From the NCBI RefSeq assembly GCF_000003605.2, contig NW_003137831.1, forward strand, positions 113,464-135,449: 21,986 nt of DNA. The letters run 5' to 3'. The stretch's first letter is position 1. Each line of letters starts with the position of its first letter. The DNA is from Saccoglossus kowalevskii (taxonomy: Eukaryota; Hemichordata; Enteropneusta; Harrimaniidae). Shown here piece after piece: positions 1 through 9,340 of this stretch. Under the pieces are notes generated by a model. It searched no databases. It saw nothing but the letters and a program-made list of their open reading frames with translations, and was not told where the DNA came from. The translations under genes and the position numbers were made by a program.

Positions 1-540
1 CAAGTACTAATCATCGCATTTCAATGAAACTTGGTACATAGATCCTTTAGGATAAATAATTGTGCATATTAATCACATTAATTAATTTGCATAATTAACC
101 AACTTTCACACTGATATCTCAGGTCCTAATCATCACATATCAATGAATGTTTGTACATGGATACTGTAGGACAATAGACAGACCTGGATAATTGTGGGTT
201 AAAATCTGTACTTGTTAATTACCTAATTTGCATAATTAACCAATTTTAAGCTTTCACACTGATATCTATACTAATAATTATTCCATTTCAATCAAACTTA
301 GTACAAAGATGCTCTAGGACAATGTACAAACCTAATTAGTTTGGGGTAAAAATCTGTTCATATTAATTCCATAATAAGCATAATAATTCATAATTTTTTG
401 GTTCTAATCACGTTTCAATTAAACTTGGAAACGTAGATTTTCTGTTACATTGCGCAGACCTCATTAGTTTTACTCTCAAATCTGTTCATATTAATTTTCT
501 GATTTGCATAATTAGTTTTCAGCTAAGTAATTTCGAATTA
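1..540. repeat. Diverged satellite, four tandem copies
   Basis: Four imperfect copies begin near positions 6, 125, 270 and 401, so the unit is about 120-145 bp. Each starts with a taatcat/taatcac-like box followed by tttcaat-aaacttggtaca, then a 'tctgt..atattaatt' box and 'tttgcataattaacca'. The copies differ by many substitutions and small indels, so the array is old. It runs off the left edge. No coding frame survives through it. A related single piece lies at 7766-7835. Confidence 0.8.
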
Positions 541-2200
541 TATTTAGTGTGTCTCCAATACTCTCAGCACATGGGAGTTCTTTCTAAGCTTTCTTTGATT
601 GTCATTACATTGAATATTTTTTTCACTTCCTGATACCTCTTCGCCAGCCAAGGTTCGTTTGACGTATATTGTAGTCACAACAACCAAGGACAGCATAAAA
701 TTTAAATTGTGGTGACTATCCAGAAAGAGACACTGCGTTGTGTGTGTTCCAGTTGTCCTATGATTTTCCTTACATACACTGGCATTACATTGCAAAATGG
801 GGCTCAGAAATACATGTACTTTACATGGGCACACACACAAGAAAGACCGATTGATAATAAGTTGTATCAGAGTTTATGTCAACATAGTTCGGTGACAGCT
901 GTATAGTATCAAAGCAATCAGACTTGCAGTTTTTAACAAGAAGTGGAAAATATCACTTTTTACCAAAAATTACAAAAATATTCATCAAAATTAGAGAATT
1001 GAAGATATCGTCATGAAATGAACAAATCTGATAGAGGTCTACTTATAGTACATATATGTATAATATCAAAACAATGAGACTTACGGTTTTCAACAAGAAG
1101 TCGAAAATATCACCTTTTTTAAATGTCACATTACATGGTTTTGTTCCTCTTTTCATGTTGCTAAGCAGTCGTATGTTTTAGATGGTTTACTACATATAAC
1201 CTAACAGAAAATCTGTGTAAATCATAAATTTCAAAACTATTAGAGAATATACCCGGGTCCATAGGGAGCACCCAAGGATAACACTCTCTAAGAAAAAGGC
1301 CTCGTCTAAAGGGTCACCCCAGGGCTATCGCCCCCTCAAGGCCTGTACGTTTCCATTCTCTTTTTGTTTCCGCCGTGTCCACTGGAATATTTTTCCGCAA
1401 CATCTTAAATTGTCATTAGTATCCCGATGAAAACCACATTCCTGACATTACTGTTACCTCAGAATTTGAAAAGGATTTAAAATAATGCGAATAGCTATGC
1501 ATTTAATAATAACAATATTGCCACAGAGTTAGGGAATACGCCTCCTGAGAAAGAGCTAAGCCTGAATGTTGGCAAGTGAACTAATTCTATTACTAAGTGA
1601 AGAATTAAATTGTAATATTTAATACTTGTACAATTCAATACTCATAGTTTTATTTTACTTCCCTTCTATGTCGAAAAGTTATGTATTTTTAAAGCATGCT
1701 TGTTGTGTACAATAGGAAATATTGACAGTTCCCTGTTATTTGTATGGATGCTCGTGCGTATCATGCAGTGTCGACAGATTCCTGTTATCCATATGAACTA
1801 ATGAGTGAACTAACAGACCCATCGCCAAACAATTTGAAATATGTAGGTCCTGAGGTTTCTCCCAGACATAGTCAGACCGATAACACATTAAAACATCGGA
1901 CAAGCCTACTAAAGTAGCTTGTTAATTTCAAAGGATTGGTGAAATTGCAACCAAGTTTGCTAAGTCTTGAAGCAACGTCATTTTTTAGGATCATGATGTG
2001 GATCCAAATCATGCACAGTTTTAGTGATTGCAAGAAGAATATTCTTTTTATAATTGGAAGATGAAACTCCGAATTTACGCAGGAAGTCTGTCGTAATCAG
2101 CCATGGTCGAAAACATGAAACAGATACAAGAAATCACTTTGAAATTTAACGCGCGACACTAGGTACACACATGTTTTAGCACTATTTTGATTCAAAGCTT
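541..2200. other. Gene-free AT-rich stretch
   Basis: No open frame here resembles a protein, and the short frames present have low-complexity or stop-bounded sequence. The only structure seen is a pair of direct repeats (904-962 and 1061-1120), listed separately. Around 1250-1360 there is a more GC-rich patch with no recognisable motif. Confidence 0.6.
904..1120. repeat. Two-copy direct repeat, 157-bp offset
   Basis: The segment 904-962 (tatcaaagcaatcagacttg followed by a cag-ttttaacaagaagt-gaaaatatcac box) recurs at 1061-1120 with about 80-85% identity by eye. The spacer does not obviously repeat, so this may be two remaining units of an older array or part of a dispersed element. Confidence 0.6.
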
Positions 2201-2444
2201 GACCTGTATCACATGACTAGCAACCGGTTGCTAGGCAAATTTATAGGGTCTCGCGAGTTCTCGCCCGAAGCAGAAAATAGCCTATTGTTACTCTGCGAGG
2301 GGGGCCTCCAGTGCTGGTATGCAGCTACCAGCTACCGAAGGTGCCTTGTCGTCTCTCGCCCCTTCCTTGTTGGACAAGCACAGGCAACTCAGCTGACCCT
2401 TACCAATATGTGGTTAAGAATGCAGCTTGTGAATCGGACAGTGC

Positions 2445-3780
2445 TTGATGCGAAACTTTTGTTCCATTTGGGGCCGTTGGGGATCATCGGCACTCCCCTC
2501 ACCCACTGCCGACGTGGAGACCACGCCTGTTGGCCAACTCCCCTTGGCACCTTGTGTGACCCAGGTTGTGGAGGGGGCTTGTAGGGCAATGGAGGGGGGT
2601 GATTGGTATCCTTCGGGAGACAAGGACAAGAAGACTGATTGGGTCGGTCCTGTCCTATGCCTTCTGTTGGGTGAGCTGATACCCAATCGGGGCTACGCAA
2701 ACCGTCAATGGATCCCTGATTTGGGATACTTGTGCAGTGCCACAACCTTCTTCCCAGGTTCCCTGCCCCAATACTGGTACTCATGCCTTTGTTAAGGCGG
2801 GTTGCGTGGATCAGGAAGGCCACGTTGTGTTGTCATTTGACTGGCACCAGAGCCTGCAAGTGCATCAGGTGCTGCGGGCAGAACTTAAACCCATCAACTT
2901 TGTAGAATGGATTTCCTTTGCATTAGAGCGGCAGCTCACCCTTTTAAGTTATGACCACCTGAGTGCTAAGCAACAACCACGATCCTTGGTCAGATGGTCC
3001 AGTTTTGGATGCATAGAGAGTCGCTATGTGTGACATCCTGCAAGTCCTTACTCCCCCCTTGGCAGGAGCAGTTTCGGAATTCGTTCCTGGTGGTCCTCCG
3101 TGCCAACTATGTTAGTGAGGCGTGGGATGACGATCGGTTCTGGGTCACAGTCTGGGATTTGGTTCTTGGCAAGAAAGCTCATTCGAGTGTTCAAAATAAA
3201 GGAGGCGTATCTGTCACTGGAGAACAGTGCTCTGATCTTTGAACGACGCCTACCTGACACCAGAGCCAAAACAAAAATTGCTTTCATTGTGACATACTTC
3301 ATATCCGCCTTTCCCATATGCTTGAAGGAGGGGTGTTGGAACGCCGCCAGGACAAACTACAAGTCCAAGTCAGGAGGATTTGTTAGTCCTTTGGCGTGCT
3401 GCCTCTTCGAGCAGAAGCAGTTTTTGCATAACTGAACTCAAGGCCAGTTTCAGTCCAGCAGATTCTGTGCATCATTCCAGCACTTTTGCTTGGGGAACAG
3501 CGTTGCTAATCACTACGGAAACCGACATCGGTATACAGCATATTCCTACTGGGGCGCCAAACCGGCCCAATCCACTTCATCGGTCCCGACGCAGCCTGAG
3601 TTGCTTGTGCAAATACAGGGACAGACCTCGTTGTCTTCCCTTACCGATGTTAGTCAGGGTGAAAGGAGCTCCTCCCATGGTGATGAGATGGCTTGGAAGG
3701 CCTGGGTGTTTAATCTGGCCTCTAAAGTGAACTCCCTCCTGCAGTCATGGGGTATGACGCAGGAGGACCAGGGCTGAGAG
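2445..3780 (+). pseudogene. Degraded DIRS-like retroelement, probable gag part
   Basis: A chain of short plus-strand frames in shifting phase (2445-2795, 2737-3033, 2994-3242, 3490-3777) has coding-like composition, richer in GC and in Trp, Pro, Gln and Arg than the surroundings. The stretch at about 2880-3000 (NFVEWISFALERQ, then DHLSAKQQPRSLVRW) and 3100-3170 (WDDDRFWVTVWDL) has the hydrophobic/Trp pattern expected of a DIRS-type Gag capsid region. It lies directly upstream, in the same orientation, of RNase H motifs at about 3970-4130. Several frameshifts and stops separate the pieces, so no protein can be made. The gag identity is inference from position and pattern, not a strong motif match. 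No reverse-transcriptase core motif was found between it and the RNase H. Confidence 0.45.
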
Positions 3781-3814
3781 TCAGTCATACTGCCTGTCCC
3801 CCCTCCGCCGGTAT

Positions 3815-4321
3815 TTGGGTTTGGGTTCTCCTATAGAGGGGGGACCCCCTGCGCACCCTCTGCAATTTTTTCCACATCTCAGGCACGGTCGGCGCAGGTT
3901 TTGTTACCTTTACTTCAGCAGGCTGCACAGAGTGCCCCCAAGTTGTTACTCTATGAGAGGGGGTGCTCCGATGTTGGTACTGTCTCTGAAATATTTTGAG
4001 AAGGTTGCGCACCACCACAGAGTCCTGATTCAAACAGACAGCACCTCAGTAGTGTCATAAATCAGGGGGACGTGTTTCCCCAAGCTGTCAAAGCTAGCAG
4101 AGGAGAACTTCCTTTGGTGCTTGGAACCAAGTGGAGCTACATGTATGTGCCTCGAATATCACCATTTCACGGTAGATTGTCGATACAGTCGTGGAAGCAT
4201 ACAACTTAACAGCTTCTTCAACGACCAAGTTGGGACCAGTGGTGATGGGTCAGACTGTGTTCATGGACCCAGCCCGCACCACCAAGGGACCCTGTACGGA
4301 TTCTCTGGTAGGTATGATTAG
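3815..4321 (+). pseudogene. DIRS-like RNase H remnant (copy 1)
   Basis: The frame ending at 4060 carries SLKYFEK followed by VLIQTDSTSVVS and a stop. This is the 'L-LALKYFE...vLIQTDSTsVVsYIN' signature of DIRS/Ngaro-type RNase H around the third catalytic Asp. After a one-base shift the expected INQG follows, then LSKLAEENFLWCLEP, matching the conserved 'L..L...i.lWc' helix. The sequence then continues in broken frames to DPARTT (about 4268-4285). The first Asp (DAS motif) and the HLPG motif are not recognisable here. Stops and frameshifts make it non-functional. A second copy of the same family lies at 12423-13700. Confidence 0.6.
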
Positions 4322-5400
4322 GTAAACAAATGGTTTATACAACCCTAATAATTTGTTAGTTCAGAAAGGCTTGGACACCTTGCATGACAAGCAGACAAGG
4401 TATCCAAGAACATTATTGTTGTCCATGCATTTGATTCAGTGCCCAATAGATGAATTGCAGATTTTAACTTTGGTAATATAGTTGTTATCAGGATACCAAA
4501 CAATGCTGTTGTGAAATCACCCCCATAATACTTAAATTCATTCCAAAAATCTTTGACACTATCAAGAACTTTGCTTATAATGAGAAATGTCCCAATTTAA
4601 ATTTACCTATCGCTCTGAACTTTGGCAGTAGAGTTGTTATCAAAATCCCAAACAATGTTTGTAAAATCACCCCATAATACTTGAATTAATTCAAAAAATA
4701 TGTGGCTAGAGCTATGCTTATTAGTGAGCAGTCTTGTCCAAATTCAAGTATCAAGATACCAGACAAATTTGTTCAAAAAAAAAGGATTGGCAATGTTTAG
4801 AACTTTGGATATCAATGACAAATATTCCATATCTGTGATTGCACTCTTATATTTGTATTCAAAAGCATAAACTTATTTATGATTCAATGTTTGTAATATA
4901 TTCTTTGTAGATTCTGCATTTTGTAAATCATTGTAAAAAGACATTTAAGTTGACGTTAAATTTGTTGGCAGAAGAAAAACTTTTGCTTTCAATTTTCAGG
5001 CCCACAATAAAAGTTTTGCTTGCTGTGTAGGGTTTTCACATGATTTTTATTGATGAAAGAGAAATGATCACTGCCAAAACTGTGACCAATCACAGACTAG
5101 TGGTGCATTGCACTTCAAACACCTTTGCCTATCTGTTTGTTTGTCTGTGTCTCAGTCAGTTATTTCTTTTTAACATTGTAAATTTTGACCACCCATTAGT
5201 GATGAAGTTGGTGCCATACACAAAGGCACTAAAATATATACTACTTGTGATCTGTGGCTTCCAATGCTTGCTAACGAAGCTAGGTCAATGACATATTTAC
5301 TGAATTTGACAAGCTTGTAATAGTTATGCTATGTTCTTTGTTAAAAGGACTTTGGAATAACAACAATTAATTTAATAGTTAAACTATTAGCTACTTTAAA
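4321..5400. other. Gene-free stretch between DIRS debris and host gene
   Basis: AT-rich sequence. It contains one tandem repeat (4466-4770, listed separately). The longest open frame (5040-5291) encodes a hydrophobic 83-residue peptide without recognisable motifs and was not called. The promoter and first exon of the downstream gene could lie in the right part, but no core promoter element is clear. Confidence 0.5.
4466..4770. repeat. Tandem repeat, two ~152-bp units
   Basis: Unit 1 starts at 4466 (aactttggtaatatagttgt) and unit 2 at 4618 (aactttggcagtagagttgt). Both continue with matching boxes: 'taccaaacaatg', 'aaatcacccc-cataatactt' and 'caaaaa'. The second unit is more diverged at its right end. 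It is not coding. Confidence 0.75.
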
Positions 5401-5475
5401 ATAGCAGCAGACCATATCTGTGGTTCAGTTGAACACCACATTGTATAATACGTTGCATTTTCAGACTAGTTCAGG
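5400..5475 (+). other. Candidate upstream (5' UTR) exon end with splice donor
   Basis: A GTATGT donor begins at 5476. The sequence after it (catttctatacaactaaact) is homologous to the sequence that follows the donor at 5939 (catttctattcaaataaact). Because these intron starts match, 5475 is a good candidate for the last base of an exon preceding the duplicated exon. The start of this exon is not determinable, and no coding potential is evident, so it may be 5' UTR. Confidence 0.4.
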
Positions 5476-6235
5476 TATGTACGATCATTTCTATACAACT
5501 AAACTCATATTGATATTGATTTATTTTTTCCTTTTAATTTTATTTTTTGTATTTGTATTTCTTTGTATTTATGTTCTTTACCATACAAAAACTCCCTGAA
5601 GGTTTTTAGTAGTGTAATTATTGTTGTTATTATTACAAACATTTGTATGTTAAGATGAAGTGAACTGTGTTTGTGTCTATTACTGTTTACTACTCTTACA
5701 TTTTAGTTATTTGTTTCTTACAATTAGGCGTTGTTATATGAGGGTTCTTCGTCTCAAAAAAAGAACAGCAATATTTTAACTTGTTTGCTAAATTCCAGTT
5801 TCAGTATGTTACTTTATTTCGTTTCTTTAGATACGAGAATGGAAAATTTGAATGTAAAGTTTATTGCAGTAGACATATCCAGTTGCACTAGCACTGGGAT
5901 GGGAGATCAGAATTCACTCCCTTATTTACCACAAAGCGGTAAGTATATTCATTTCTATTCAAATAAACTGAACTCATATTGACATTATAGACACTCAGTA
6001 TATTGTTATGTTAACGTGATGTGGGGAGTGACGTGTGTTTAGACAACATGTCTACTGTTCACTGTAGTAACAAGATTTTTAAATTTTGGCTATTATTTGT
6101 TTCTTAAAAGGGGTTTTTACATGAGCCTTCCTTGTCTCAAAAACTGTCTTCAAAAAGGAACAGCAATATTTTAACTTGTTTGCTAATTTTTAGTTACAGT
6201 ATGTTCATTAATGTTACTTCATTTCGTTTCTTTAG
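5476..6235. repeat. Homologous introns flanking the duplicated exon
   Basis: Intron A (5476-5830, 355 nt) and intron B (5939-6235, 297 nt) match at their starts (catttctat...actcatattga) and over their 3' halves (tatttgtttctta, then aacagcaatattttaacttg, then tttcgtttctttag). Together with exon 5831-5938 this is a tandem duplication of an intron-plus-exon unit of about 460 bp. Most of the divergence lies in the middle of the introns. Confidence 0.75.
5831..5938 (+). CDS. Duplicated, phase-symmetric 108-nt exon (alternative N-terminus)
   Basis: The exon is bounded by a pyrimidine tract and AG acceptor (tttcgtttctttag, ending 5830) and a GTAAGT donor at 5939. It has an ATG at 5839 in good context (agaATGg). 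It is 108 nt long with phase 1 at both ends, so splicing to the acceptor at 6235 keeps frame: 33 codons from its ATG, a junction Glu, Thr-Arg, then the Met of the 219-aa protein, giving 255 aa. The exon is a diverged copy of the first ~108 nt of the downstream exon (6236 on): TRMENLN against TRMEKLC, and TSTGMGDQ against SSTGTWVGG. Homology ends exactly at the donor (5' of GTAAGT, 'aagc'), where the downstream copy simply continues coding. It could be an included extension, a mutually exclusive start, or a non-used relic. Only transcript data can decide. Confidence 0.55.
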
Positions 6236-6243
6236 AGACAAGA

Positions 6244-6903
6244 ATGGAGAAATTGTGTAAGGCTATTGCAGAGAGCCCGTTAAAAATGGCAAGTAGCACT
6301 GGCACCTGGGTGGGAGGTCAGTACCCACCACCTCATTCATCACGAAGCATCTTTATTACAATCAACAACAACACGCCTTATTTAATTCAATGCCACGCAA
6401 TTAATGAAATAAAGGGAAAATCAAAATGTGATGAGTGGGAAGAACTGATACCTTTCTCCAAGGGGACCATACGATGCGAATCTGTCCGCCGGTTCACTAG
6501 TTGCGAGGCAAAAATAACATTTAAAGCAATGCACGTGCCGTGCATTAGAAGAGCCAACCTTTTGAAATTCAAGTCCAAACAGCTCGAAAATACACTATCA
6601 GAAGCAATGGGTGACAAAGATGTCATTTATTTGCATAACAATATCGAACCATCGGCCTACTTCAGTCTGTATGCCTACTCTGAGGGGTTTTGGCCATGGG
6701 GCATCGGGAAGACCAAGTTTGGGGCATGTTTTCATTCAATCGATCAATCAATCAAAGAACCAAGTGCTTTCAAAGGGCCAACTGGAAGAGTGACTGTAAA
6801 CTGGACAAAAAGCAGCCAAGAAAAAGGTTTCACAATTAACTTTGAAGGAAATAAAACTTACAATGCGACCATGAATGTAGATCTGGAAGAAATTAACATC
6901 TAA
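6244..6903 (+). CDS. Unrecognised 219-aa protein, founder of a local gene family
   Basis: A single uninterrupted frame starts at the ATG of 6244 (context agaATGg) and ends at TAA 6901-6903. The frame is also open upstream to the splice acceptor at 6235. The protein has no hydrophobic leader and no membrane segment. After an N-terminal ~35 residues rich in Ser, Pro and Gly come SIFITINNNTPYLIQ (about residues 36-50), a Cys-containing middle, AYFSLYAYSEGF, TKFGACF, GPTGRVTVNW and a C-terminal GNKTYNATMNVDL with two N-x-T sequons. Alternating hydrophobic residues suggest a beta-sandwich. The opening strand and 'G(F).I.f.G' ending weakly recall aegerolysin-like or actinoporin-like beta-sandwich proteins, but this is speculative and no diagnostic motif was seen. 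A second copy at 16150-16557 conserves the C-terminal half, which supports this being a real protein under selection at some time. Function unknown. Confidence 0.8.
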   Translation: MEKLCKAIAESPLKMASSTGTWVGGQYPPPHSSRSIFITINNNTPYLIQCHAINEIKGKSKCDEWEELIPFSKGTIRCESVRRFTSCEAKITFKAMHVPCIRRANLLKFKSKQLENTLSEAMGDKDVIYLHNNIEPSAYFSLYAYSEGFWPWGIGKTKFGACFHSIDQSIKEPSAFKGPTGRVTVNWTKSSQEKGFTINFEGNKTYNATMNVDLEEINI

Positions 6904-7092
6904 GTGAAATGTACAAGCTCAGTCAAATTTTGCAACATTTACAATCACGAATGCATTTTGCTGATGTCGTGAATCAATTGCTGGTCATCTTTATGAAATA
7001 CAAGTCATGCCACATTTGAAGAAATATTTCTATTATTTCCTGACATTATTTAGGATGTAACAGTAAGAATGTGCTTGTAAAAAGTATTTTAA

Positions 7093-7226
7093 AATAAAAT
7101 AAAGACTAATTAATTTTTTGCAAAAATGTAACTCAGACAAGTATGACGAATTTGCAATGTAGTCATTCACTCATTATATTCAGTTGATAGCAATCATTAT
7201 GTAATTCATTTGGTATATCAAATAAA
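7093..7226 (+). terminator. Poly(A) signals of the 219-aa gene
   Basis: AATAAA hexamers occur at 7093-7098, 7098-7103 and 7221-7226, about 190 and 320 nt after the stop codon, in an AT-rich 3' UTR. A further AATAAA lies at 7327-7332. The first cluster is the most likely one. These signals lie in a ~285-nt segment absent from the second gene copy. Confidence 0.55.
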
Positions 7227-7351
7227 AACAATATTTACGTGAACAAATCAACATGTATGTATAATGTTTATTGACGGACAATGGCAGTGAAGAACTATTT
7301 GCTGGTTCCCGGTGTCATTCGTGCAAAATAAACCAGAACCAGTATCGTGTT

Positions 7352-7355
<4 letters not shown>

Positions 7356-7424
<69 letters not shown>
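7356..7424. repeat. (TA)n microsatellite, 69 bp
   Basis: About 34 uninterrupted TA dinucleotides. It lies just downstream of the last sequence block shared between the two gene copies. Frames on both strands read as Tyr/Ile repeats and are artefacts. Confidence 0.97.
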
Positions 7425-7426
<2 letters not shown>

Positions 7427-7765
7427 ATAAACGTTTGTAATATTAAGTGGGGGCTGAACGTCCGAAGATGTACATGTGAGAATTGGTAAACTAAACCAAT
7501 CATACCTTTTTATGGTATTAATTTACGTCCAAATGACCAAAAGAGTTACAAATTGACAGCGTCTTGGTTTGGTCTTGCTAGTTTTCAGAGTTTTGAGTCC
7601 TGTCTGTTGTATCCCAACTGATTTCCATATATTTGCGAGTGCAGTATTTGCATATGAAAAGATTTGTATTTGATTGCTGTGTGCAAGGCAGTCACAATGG
7701 AAGTCATTGCAGTTTAGTTCATCTGTATTTATGGGTGTATGTTCAACAATATTAGATTTCAATCA

Positions 7766-7835
7766 TGCATTGTGACAATACGTAGACCTGATAAGGTTTC
7801 AGTGGAAATCTGTGCATGTTACTAATATGCCTGAA
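7766..7835. repeat. Isolated fragment of the left-edge satellite
   Basis: The run cattgtgacaatacgtagac, then ctgataaggttt, then aaatctgtgcatgttactaat matches the second half of the satellite unit at 1-540 (acaatgtacaaacctaattagttt...aaatctgttcatattaat). The flanks do not match, so it is a dispersed single piece. Confidence 0.55.
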
Positions 7836-8977
7836 GACACACACAAAACAAGACTTTCATATATTTAAATAACACTTATTTCTACTCTCAAATGAAATGT
7901 CATTTTTTTGGCAAAACAGTTGGGCAATTGGTCTATTTTCTTATATAGTTGTATTTTTTAATACGAAAACACATGTTTGATTGCATTAAAACACAACATT
8001 TATTAATTATACTTCTAATTAAATTGCAATTCAACTTTAATTAAATAAAAAAACAACAAAGTAGAAATAACATCATACACCCTGTGACTTAAAATTAAGT
8101 TAAAATCCAAGCAACAATACCCAACTATAAATTAGTTGCAACAATATGTAAGGCCCAATTTGCATATTTTTCAGTCGTAAGGAATAATTGCAGTAGTGTA
8201 TTAATAATACCGGTAAGTCGACTTGTATACACTGAGCTATACATATTGCAATAAGGATCTAGCTTTTACTTGGTATTATCTGTGAAAATGTCTGTTTGAT
8301 ATTCTGATAAATAGAGGGCGGAAAGGGGAAGTGAAGTGGAATTAACATATTCAACTGTAGGTCCTTTAGCTTAAGTTATATAGAGAAATTTAGTCCAAGA
8401 AGACAAAATTAAATCCATCCACAGGAACAAAACAACTGATATATGAGACACGCTCTTCAATGACCAAGCTGATGAACGTTGGAAGAGAGTAGCTGTGCTT
8501 AATAGAATGAACTTTTTGTCCTTTTGTCTGAGTGCCAAACTAATTAAAGTGACATTAATCAGTGTTAATAGGCATTTTATTTTACCTCAACGCTCGCAAG
8601 TGACAATTATTGGGGGGAAATCATGGATAATATTTAACAAACCCAACCAGATGATAATCTACAGTCATTTCAGGTAGTTACACTCAACACGTAGGCAACT
8701 TGACATGATACATCTTTCTATGATTGAAAGGGTCACACATTATTTCACTTCCAGTTCAACGGAAGCTTAGCAATCAGAATAAACAAGAACCAGTATATAG
8801 TCTATGTTGGATTGAATATGATGTTAAACTACAATATAATTTGGGTTGCATGGCAAATAGAACACCTTCCAATGATTGTTTCACAAAAAGTAGGTAGAGG
8901 TATCTGTTTTGGTTGGGGTAATGTAGAGTACGGTTTCTGATAACCATGTGATAACCTTGCAGGCGATAATAGCACTT

Positions 8978-9076
8978 GCAGGACAATGTTCGTACAATGA
9001 CACTTTACTTGCAGGTCAATTGAAGTACAATAATACCTAGGTGACAGGTCGATTGAAGTAGGGTACAACCTCATTG
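8978..9076. repeat. 33-bp minisatellite, three copies
   Basis: The units begin at exactly 8978, 9011 and 9044 with gcagg(a/t)c, gcaggtc and acaggtc, followed by aatt/gattgaagta-like sequence. The period of exactly 33 bp and the partial identity between units support a true tandem origin. A weaker 'cttgcagg' precedes it at about 8956. Confidence 0.6.
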
Positions 9077-9340
9077 ATCTAGATTAAATCCAGTACCTGT
9101 TCACGACTACCTATACACACACACTATACACCATCTCCCAGGTGTACAAAGGCTGAATTCATTCAAACTTGAAATTGACTAGAAATGTATGTAGTTTCAC
9201 GATTGAAACAAATGAGGGCCGGCCAACCAGGGCTTGACGTGCAATTCGCCTTCCCCTGGGAATTTTCCAGCCAGGAATAGTCTGTTGGAGTCTGTAAGAG
9301 AAATTTAAACACATTTACTGTACCTTATCCTGATAGACCA

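Larger units (their letters stand above)
7425..9220. other. Gene-free stretch
   Basis: AT-rich sequence with no convincing coding region. It holds a satellite fragment (7766-7835) and a 33-bp minisatellite (8978-9076), listed separately. Short frames at 7523-7762 (minus), 8495-8677 (plus) and 8774-9074 (minus) lack family motifs and were not called. Confidence 0.6.

Noticed and set aside
1-540. CRISPR-like array
   Set aside because: The repeats are long, diverged and directly abutting without unique spacers of uniform length, and the setting is eukaryotic. It is a satellite.
2389-2823. 144-residue minus-strand open frame (and 90-residue frame inside it)
   Set aside because: It is antisense to the gag-like DIRS debris, has Pro/Arg/Trp-rich composition typical of the reverse of a GC-rich coding strand, and shows no family motif.
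5040-5291. 83-residue hydrophobic open frame upstream of the host gene
   Set aside because: Low-complexity, AT-driven composition, no start context, no homology pattern. Frames of this length are expected by chance in ~22 kb.
7271-7503. Open frames on both strands rich in Tyr-Ile repeats
   Set aside because: They are translations of the (TA)n microsatellite.
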